Shown here: positions 6,887 through 10,048 of the stretch, in pieces | How positions within the stretch are numbered: position 1 is the stretch's first letter | Layout: the number at the start of each line of letters is the position of its first letter | Assembly: GCA_009774465.1 (NCBI GenBank) | Contig: VSNT01000133.1 | Coordinates: 1-10,048, forward strand | DNA: 10,048 nt | Direction of reading: 5' to 3' | Source of the DNA: Lachnospiraceae bacterium | GTDB lineage: Bacteria; Bacillota_A; Clostridia; Lachnospirales; Lachnospiraceae | Notes under the pieces: model-generated | Database searches by the model: none | What the model saw: only the letters and a program-made list of their open reading frames with translations | What the model was told of the DNA's origin: nothing | Position numbers and translations under genes: made by a program

Positions 6887-7516
6887 TTAACTTACAACAG
6901 CTACCATACTGTGTCTGACTACGCTGTCTCTGTAGGTATACCCCTTTTGCAGTTCCTGTGCGATTATACCTGATTCGTATTCCTCGCTTTCCACCTGCAT
7001 CACTGCGTTATGAAAATCAGGATTAAATTCCTCTCCTATCGCAGGAATGGGCTTTACTTCGATTTTTTCCAGCTCGGTAATAAGCTGTTTATAGATCATT
7101 TCCATTCCTTCTACAAAAGGCAGGTTCTTTTCTTCTTCCGGAACGGTTGCCAGACCTCTTTCAAAATTATCCACAACAGGAAGTATCTTTTCGATAACGC
7201 TTTTCGCCCCTGTTTCAAACATTGCTGTCTTTTCTTTCTCGGAACGCTTTCTAAAGTTATCGAACTCCGCCATCTGACGTTTCACCCGATCTTCCAGTTC
7301 ATCAATCTTTTCTTTCAGAGCATCCTGCTTCTTGTCAGCTTTAAATTTCCGTCTGGCTGCTTTTTTTTCTTCCTTTGAATCATTCTCTCCTGCAATCGGC
7401 TCTGCAGTTTCCTCCATCTCTTCCTTTTCCGAAGCAGTTTCTTCTTCCGGAGTATCCTGTATGACTTCCTGCGTATCAATATCTTCCTGCAGCTCTTTCT
7501 TTGTTTCTTCGTTCAT
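6887..7516 (-). CDS. grpE: Nucleotide exchange factor GrpE
   Basis: GrpE (209 residues) releases ADP from DnaK. The first 50 residues are very acidic and probably disordered. A charged coiled coil follows (about 55-110, with EFDNFRKRSEKEK), then the four-helix/beta C-terminal head containing NFERGL, VEGMEMIYKQL and GEEFNPDFHNAVMQ, and the family-typical end YRDSVVRHSMVAVVS. The length is normal. An upstream in-frame ATG (7525) lies immediately against the GAAAGGA sequence. The ATG at 7516 has AGGA 9 nt upstream and is the more likely start (MNEETKKELQ). It lies about 20 nt after hrcA, so the two are surely cotranscribed. Confidence 0.95.
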   Translation of the reverse strand: MNEETKKELQEDIDTQEVIQDTPEEETASEKEEMEETAEPIAGENDSKEEKKAARRKFKADKKQDALKEKIDELEDRVKRQMAEFDNFRKRSEKEKTAMFETGAKSVIEKILPVVDNFERGLATVPEEEKNLPFVEGMEMIYKQLITELEKIEVKPIPAIGEEFNPDFHNAVMQVESEEYESGIIAQELQKGYTYRDSVVRHSMVAVVS

Positions 7517-7537
7517 CAGCCTCATTCCTTTCTATCT

Positions 7538-8569
7538 TTATGTCTTTTTCCTGTATAATTCATCTAACTGGTGAGTAATTGTCTTTAAGGTTCCAACCAC
7601 CTTATCATAATCCATCCGCTTGGGACCAATAATTCCTATTGTTCCTCTCATCCCCTCACCTAATTCATAAGTGGCAGTAACAACACTGCAGTCTTTCATG
7701 GTCTGAATCGGCGTTTCATTTCCAATGTATACCTGAATGCCTGTGCTGCTTTCATCTGCAAGTGTATCCTGTACAAGCTCCGTGAGCATTTGTTTTTCTT
7801 CAAATGTATTAATAATATCGCTGGCCTTCTGCTGATCTGCAAGCTCCGGATATTTAAAAATATTATTTGCTCCGCTGGTATATATCTCCAGATCTTCTTC
7901 TGCCTTAATGGACTCTGCTATGGCATCAATCACATCCGCTACAATATCGCTGTGTATGCCGGCCTGCTGCTTCATTGCCGAAATCATGCCTAAATTAATT
8001 TCTTCAAGAGCAAGACCGTTTAAATGAGTGTTCAAAAGAATGTTAAGCTTAAGCAGCGTCTCATCATCAAGGGCCTCTGATACCGGAATAATATTATTCT
8101 TGATTACATTACCCTCTACCACTACTACCGCAAGAATCTGATTCACATCAACCCTGGATAACTGTAAAAACTTGATCTTATTGCTGTGAATCGTGGGTGC
8201 GGAAATCATAGTGGCATAATTGGTATTTACAGCTAAAAGCCTTGCCACCTGCTTAAGAAGATGATCCATTTTATCTTCTTTCTCAAGCATCATTTCCTTA
8301 AGCTCTTCCAGCTCTCTGTCCTTTTCCTCCATCATGGTGTCCACATAAAGCCGATAGCCTTTATCAGATGGAATTCTTCCGGCTGAAGTGTGGGGCTGTA
8401 CAATATAACCCATTTCCTCCAAATCTGACATTTCATTGCGAATCGTTGCGGAACTTAAATTTAAATCCGTATATTTGGAGATTGTTCTGCTGCCAACCGG
8501 TTCTCCGCTTTCAAGGTAATTACGGATAATGGCCTGCAATATTTTAATTTTTCTTTCACTTAACTGCAT
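7538..8569 (-). CDS. hrcA: Heat-inducible transcription repressor HrcA
   Basis: HrcA (343 residues) binds CIRCE and represses class I heat-shock genes; in the known model GroEL keeps it active. The N-terminal winged helix contains GSRTISKYTDLNLSSATIRNEM and DLEEMGYIVQPHTSAGRIPSDKGYR (about 25-75), closely matching the family signature. The remaining part is the GAF-like dimer domain, ending with IGPKRMDYDKVVGTLKTITHQL. An in-frame ATG at 8578 adds MVE, but AAAGGA lies 8 nt before the ATG at 8569, and that start (MQLSERKIKILQ) lines up with other HrcA proteins. First gene of the operon, it is autoregulated through the CIRCE in its own leader. Confidence 0.96.
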   Translation of the reverse strand: MQLSERKIKILQAIIRNYLESGEPVGSRTISKYTDLNLSSATIRNEMSDLEEMGYIVQPHTSAGRIPSDKGYRLYVDTMMEEKDRELEELKEMMLEKEDKMDHLLKQVARLLAVNTNYATMISAPTIHSNKIKFLQLSRVDVNQILAVVVVEGNVIKNNIIPVSEALDDETLLKLNILLNTHLNGLALEEINLGMISAMKQQAGIHSDIVADVIDAIAESIKAEEDLEIYTSGANNIFKYPELADQQKASDIINTFEEKQMLTELVQDTLADESSTGIQVYIGNETPIQTMKDCSVVTATYELGEGMRGTIGIIGPKRMDYDKVVGTLKTITHQLDELYRKKT

Positions 8570-8615
8570 CTCCACCATCCTTTCCGCCTGTCAGCATCAA
8601 ATGTGACTGCTGTTG

Positions 8616-8642
8616 TTAGCACTCACGCAGGTGGAGTGCTAA
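8616..8642 (-). promoter_or_regulatory. CIRCE operator (HrcA binding site)
   Basis: TTAGCACTC (8616-8624), nine bases, then GAGTGCTAA (8634-8642) is a perfect match to the CIRCE consensus; the pairing extends two further bases on each side (TG/CA). It lies just downstream of the -10 box, in the transcript leader, where HrcA binding blocks transcription and the RNA can also fold. Confidence 0.98.
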
Positions 8643-8656
8643 CACCTTCTTAACCT

Positions 8657-8685
8657 AAAATATCACTTACCTTATTTATTGTCAA
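8657..8685 (-). promoter_or_regulatory. Sigma-A promoter of the hrcA-grpE-dnaK-dnaJ operon
   Basis: On the minus strand, TTGACA (8680-8685, perfect -35) and TATTTT (8657-8662) are 17 nt apart, with TG one base before the -10 box (extended -10). The start point would be near 8650, immediately before CIRCE. No other convincing promoter was seen within the operon. Confidence 0.85.
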
Positions 8686-8722
8686 CCTATACTGCATAAA
8701 ATAATTATTAAATAATTATAAA

Positions 8723-8748
8723 AAGGATACTGCCGAAACAGTATCCTT
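8723..8748 (-). terminator. Rho-independent terminator of the DUF6465-like gene
   Basis: AAGGATACTG (8723-8732) and CAGTATCCTT (8739-8748) form a perfect 10-bp stem with a 6-base loop. In the minus-strand RNA the stem runs into TTTTTATAATT. It lies 27 nt after the stop codon at 8776 and isolates this gene from the hrcA promoter 40 nt further on. Confidence 0.9.
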
Positions 8749-8775
8749 ACGCTTGAACAGCTATATTCTTTTTAA

Positions 8776-9219
8776 TTAAATAAAGAAGCTTCCTGTAACA
8801 TCACCGTTGATAACATAATATGTAGTGTTCTCTTCCGGCTTAACATAAAGTTCAATGCTCTTAAGATCTTCTTCCTTACCGCCTAAGTCGTATTTCCATA
8901 CGTCTCTGCAGCTCTTTAATAAATCGTCAGGCGTATATGATTTACCCCTGAACTGGAAGTTAACAGCTTCAGTTACTACTGTTTTCTTAACTGTTTCCTT
9001 CTTGGGCGCTGCTTCTTTCTTAGCTGCTGCTGTCTTTTTTGCAGGTGCCTTTGCTGCCTTCTTAACAGGCGCTTTCTTTACTTCTGTCTTAACCTCTGCC
9101 TTAGGAGCCTCTTTCACTTCTGCCTTAACCTCTGCTGCCTTAACTTCTACAGGCTTAACCTCTTTAGCAGGTGCTGCCTTAGCAACTGCCTTTGCTGTTT
9201 CTTTCTTTGTTACTGCCAT
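8776..9219 (-). CDS. Lys/Ala-rich histone-H1-like protein with C-terminal DUF6465-type domain
   Basis: The 147-residue product has two parts. Residues 1-86 are a low-complexity, strongly basic stretch of Lys, Ala, Pro, Val and Glu with repeats such as EVKAAEVKAEVK and KKAAKAPAKK, like the tails of histone H1 or bacterial H1-like proteins. Residues about 87-147 are a compact domain: FQFRGKSYTPDDLLKSCRDVWKYDL, then KSIELYVKPEENTTYYVINGDVTGSFFI. I recognise this as the DUF6465 type common in Lachnospiraceae; its function is unknown. The tail could bind nucleic acid or a polyanion, but that is inference. The ATG at 9219 has AAAGGAG 8 nt upstream; a GTG at 9237 overlaps that region and is unlikely. 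It is monocistronic, with its own promoter and terminator. Confidence 0.85.
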   Translation of the reverse strand: MAVTKKETAKAVAKAAPAKEVKPVEVKAAEVKAEVKEAPKAEVKTEVKKAPVKKAAKAPAKKTAAAKKEAAPKKETVKKTVVTEAVNFQFRGKSYTPDDLLKSCRDVWKYDLGGKEEDLKSIELYVKPEENTTYYVINGDVTGSFFI

Positions 9220-9297
9220 GATGCAAACTCCTTTCACCTAGAGAAAAATTCCCTTTTTTTGCACACATATAGATAAATTCATTGTTTCATGGGAAAT

Positions 9298-9326
9298 AGC
9301 ATACTCCATATTTTCCCTTTTGTCAA
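9298..9326 (-). promoter_or_regulatory. Sigma-A promoter of the DUF6465-like gene
   Basis: A perfect TTGACA (9321-9326) and TATGCT (9298-9303) are separated by 17 nt on the minus strand. The start would fall near 9291, giving a leader of about 70 nt that shows no strong hairpin. No terminator is visible between this promoter and the toxin gene, so read-through from the toxin-antitoxin pair is possible. Confidence 0.75.
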
Positions 9327-9356
9327 CTAATTACTAAATTTTCGTCACAATTCTAT

Positions 9357-9737
9357 TTACCACAGAACCTTAACATTATACAGTGGTATTGTTCTGTCTT
9401 TCGTAATAATTATCAGATTTTCTGCAATAGATTGTGAAATAATCAATCGGTCAAATGGATCTCCATGAATCATGGGAAGTCGTCCAATTTCGTCAAGGTG
9501 AAATGGTTTTATAGGAAGAACATCGAATTGCTCCCTTTCACAAGTTTGCGCAATCCTGGAAATTGAACTTTTAATTTCCAATTTTCCAATGCTGGACTTA
9601 ATCGCAATTTCCCACATGGAAACAATACTTACACTGATTTTTTCGTCATCATGGTAAATTACGTCTAATGCTCTTTTTGAAAGTTTTTCACTATCATATA
9701 AGAAAAATAGCAAAGCGTTTGTGTCCAATAAATACAT
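9357..9737 (-). CDS. PIN-domain toxin, VapC-like ribonuclease
   Basis: The 126-residue product is a single PIN domain. The acidic residues expected to hold the catalytic metal are present: D5 in LLDTNALL, E43 in SMWEIAIKSSIGKL, D93/D96 in HGDPFDRLIISQ, and D114 in ITKDRTI. The length is typical of VapC toxins of the group carrying the WEI.IK..GKL motif. Known members cut tRNA or rRNA and stop translation; the target here is unknown. AAGGAG lies 8 nt before the ATG, inside the end of the antitoxin gene, and start and stop overlap as TAATG, so translation is probably coupled. The gene appears intact and active. Confidence 0.9.
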   Translation of the reverse strand: MYLLDTNALLFFLYDSEKLSKRALDVIYHDDEKISVSIVSMWEIAIKSSIGKLEIKSSISRIAQTCEREQFDVLPIKPFHLDEIGRLPMIHGDPFDRLIISQSIAENLIIITKDRTIPLYNVKVLW

Positions 9738-9967
9738 TATATATACTCCTTAAAGCATTCTGGTGTTTCGTCAAAATCCTCTGCAATCGAAATAAATTCA
9801 TCTGCTAATGGATTTACCGATCTATGAAATGTAATGTCATTACGCATGGAATGCTTTGCCTGTTCCTTTTTCGATGCATATTTCAAAAATCTCATAAATT
9901 CAATTACCTGCTCTATCATATCTTCGGGAAGGTCTTTCGCTTCTTTAACCAATGTATCATACGCCAT
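9737..9967 (-). CDS. Antitoxin of the PIN-domain toxin (DUF2281/VapB-like)
   Basis: The 76-residue product begins MAYDTLVKEAKDLPEDMIEQVIEFMRFLKYASKK-like, the helical pattern of DUF2281-type proteins commonly found beside PIN toxins. It continues into a polar tail (NPLADEFISIAEDFDETPECFKEYI) rich in acidic residues, of the kind that wraps the toxin and covers the active site. No clear ribbon-helix-helix or AbrB DNA-binding motif is seen, so autorepression is not certain. AAAGGA lies 9 nt before the ATG at 9967; an in-frame upstream ATG at 9985 overlaps that sequence and is less likely. It precedes the toxin, the usual order. Confidence 0.8.
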   Translation of the reverse strand: MAYDTLVKEAKDLPEDMIEQVIEFMRFLKYASKKEQAKHSMRNDITFHRSVNPLADEFISIAEDFDETPECFKEYI

Positions 9968-9996
9968 AAAAACAAATCCTTTCATCCATATTTGTA

Positions 9997-10025
9997 TTTA
10001 TATTTATTGAACTGCTAATATTCAA
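9997..10025 (-). promoter_or_regulatory. Promoter of the toxin-antitoxin operon
   Basis: On the minus strand, TTGAAT (10020-10025) and TATAAA (9997-10002) are separated by 17 nt. The start would be near 9990, about 25 nt before the antitoxin ATG. Confidence 0.65.
10007..10025. promoter_or_regulatory. Inverted repeat over the -35 region, possible antitoxin operator
   Basis: TTGAA (10007-10011), nine bases, TTCAA (10021-10025) is a small inverted repeat across the spacer and -35 box. A second palindrome, ATCATGAT, abuts it at 10025-10032. Type II antitoxins often repress their operon from such sites; the arms are only 5 bp and could be chance. Confidence 0.35.
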
Positions 10026-10048
10026 TCATGATATACAACAATTTAAGT

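Noticed and set aside
8701..8719. AT-rich palindrome ATAATTATT-A-AATAATTAT as an operator
   Set aside because: It forms the AT-rich downstream tail of the terminator at 8723-8748 and lies upstream of the hrcA -35 box; pure A/T symmetry is weak evidence.
8855..9241. 128-codon plus-strand open frame opposite the Lys/Ala-rich gene
   Set aside because: It is the reverse of Lys/Ala codon repeats, which gives an artificial Ser/Thr/Ala/Phe-rich frame. The minus-strand gene has a promoter, RBS, terminator and a recognisable domain.

Overview
The window looks like a piece of a low-GC Gram-positive (Clostridia) chromosome, most likely a Lachnospiraceae member. The evidence is the hrcA-grpE-dnaK-dnaJ gene order with a perfect CIRCE operator, a DnaK with the short Gram-positive form of the nucleotide-binding domain, a VanW-domain wall protein, a Lys/Ala-rich protein ending in what I recognise as a DUF6465-type domain, strong AGGAGG-like ribosome binding sites and TTGaca/TATaat promoters. 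The assignment is by family recognition only; no search was run.

Layout, left to right. At 68-1120 (minus) lies an AIR-synthase/HypE-like protein. At 1225-2754 (minus) lies a secreted VanW-domain protein with an Ala/Pro-rich tail. It is preceded at 2789-2896 by a tiny, previously uncalled membrane protein of 35 residues, and both can be read from a good promoter at 2932-2960. That promoter sits over the start codon of the only clear plus-strand gene, a membrane-anchored helical-repeat protein at 2939-3547. A hairpin at 3593-3619 separates this gene from the convergent heat-shock operon.

The centre of the window (3624-8685, minus) is the heat-shock operon hrcA, grpE, dnaK, dnaJ. Its single promoter (8657-8685) is followed directly by CIRCE (8616-8642), so HrcA represses its own operon. 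The products form the DnaK/DnaJ/GrpE chaperone machine plus its regulator. The dnaK-dnaJ gap (4785-4959) is unusual: it carries three strong hairpins, a loop that can pair with bases just before the dnaJ ribosome binding site, and an in-frame upstream TTG with its own Shine-Dalgarno sequence. This is the most interesting non-coding structure here.

Right of the operon a clear terminator (8723-8748) closes the gene for the histone-H1-like/DUF6465 protein (8776-9219), which has its own promoter (9298-9326). The right end (9357-10025) holds a type II toxin-antitoxin pair: a PIN-domain (VapC-like) toxin and a small antitoxin overlapping by one base, with a promoter and an inverted repeat that may be the autoregulatory operator. 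No rRNA, tRNA, CRISPR array, transposase or phage gene is visible, and no stretch over 300 bases lacks a gene. Nothing clearly amounts to an entirely new multi-gene system. The best candidates for undescribed biology are the dnaK-dnaJ intercistronic RNA and the small membrane protein ahead of the VanW gene.
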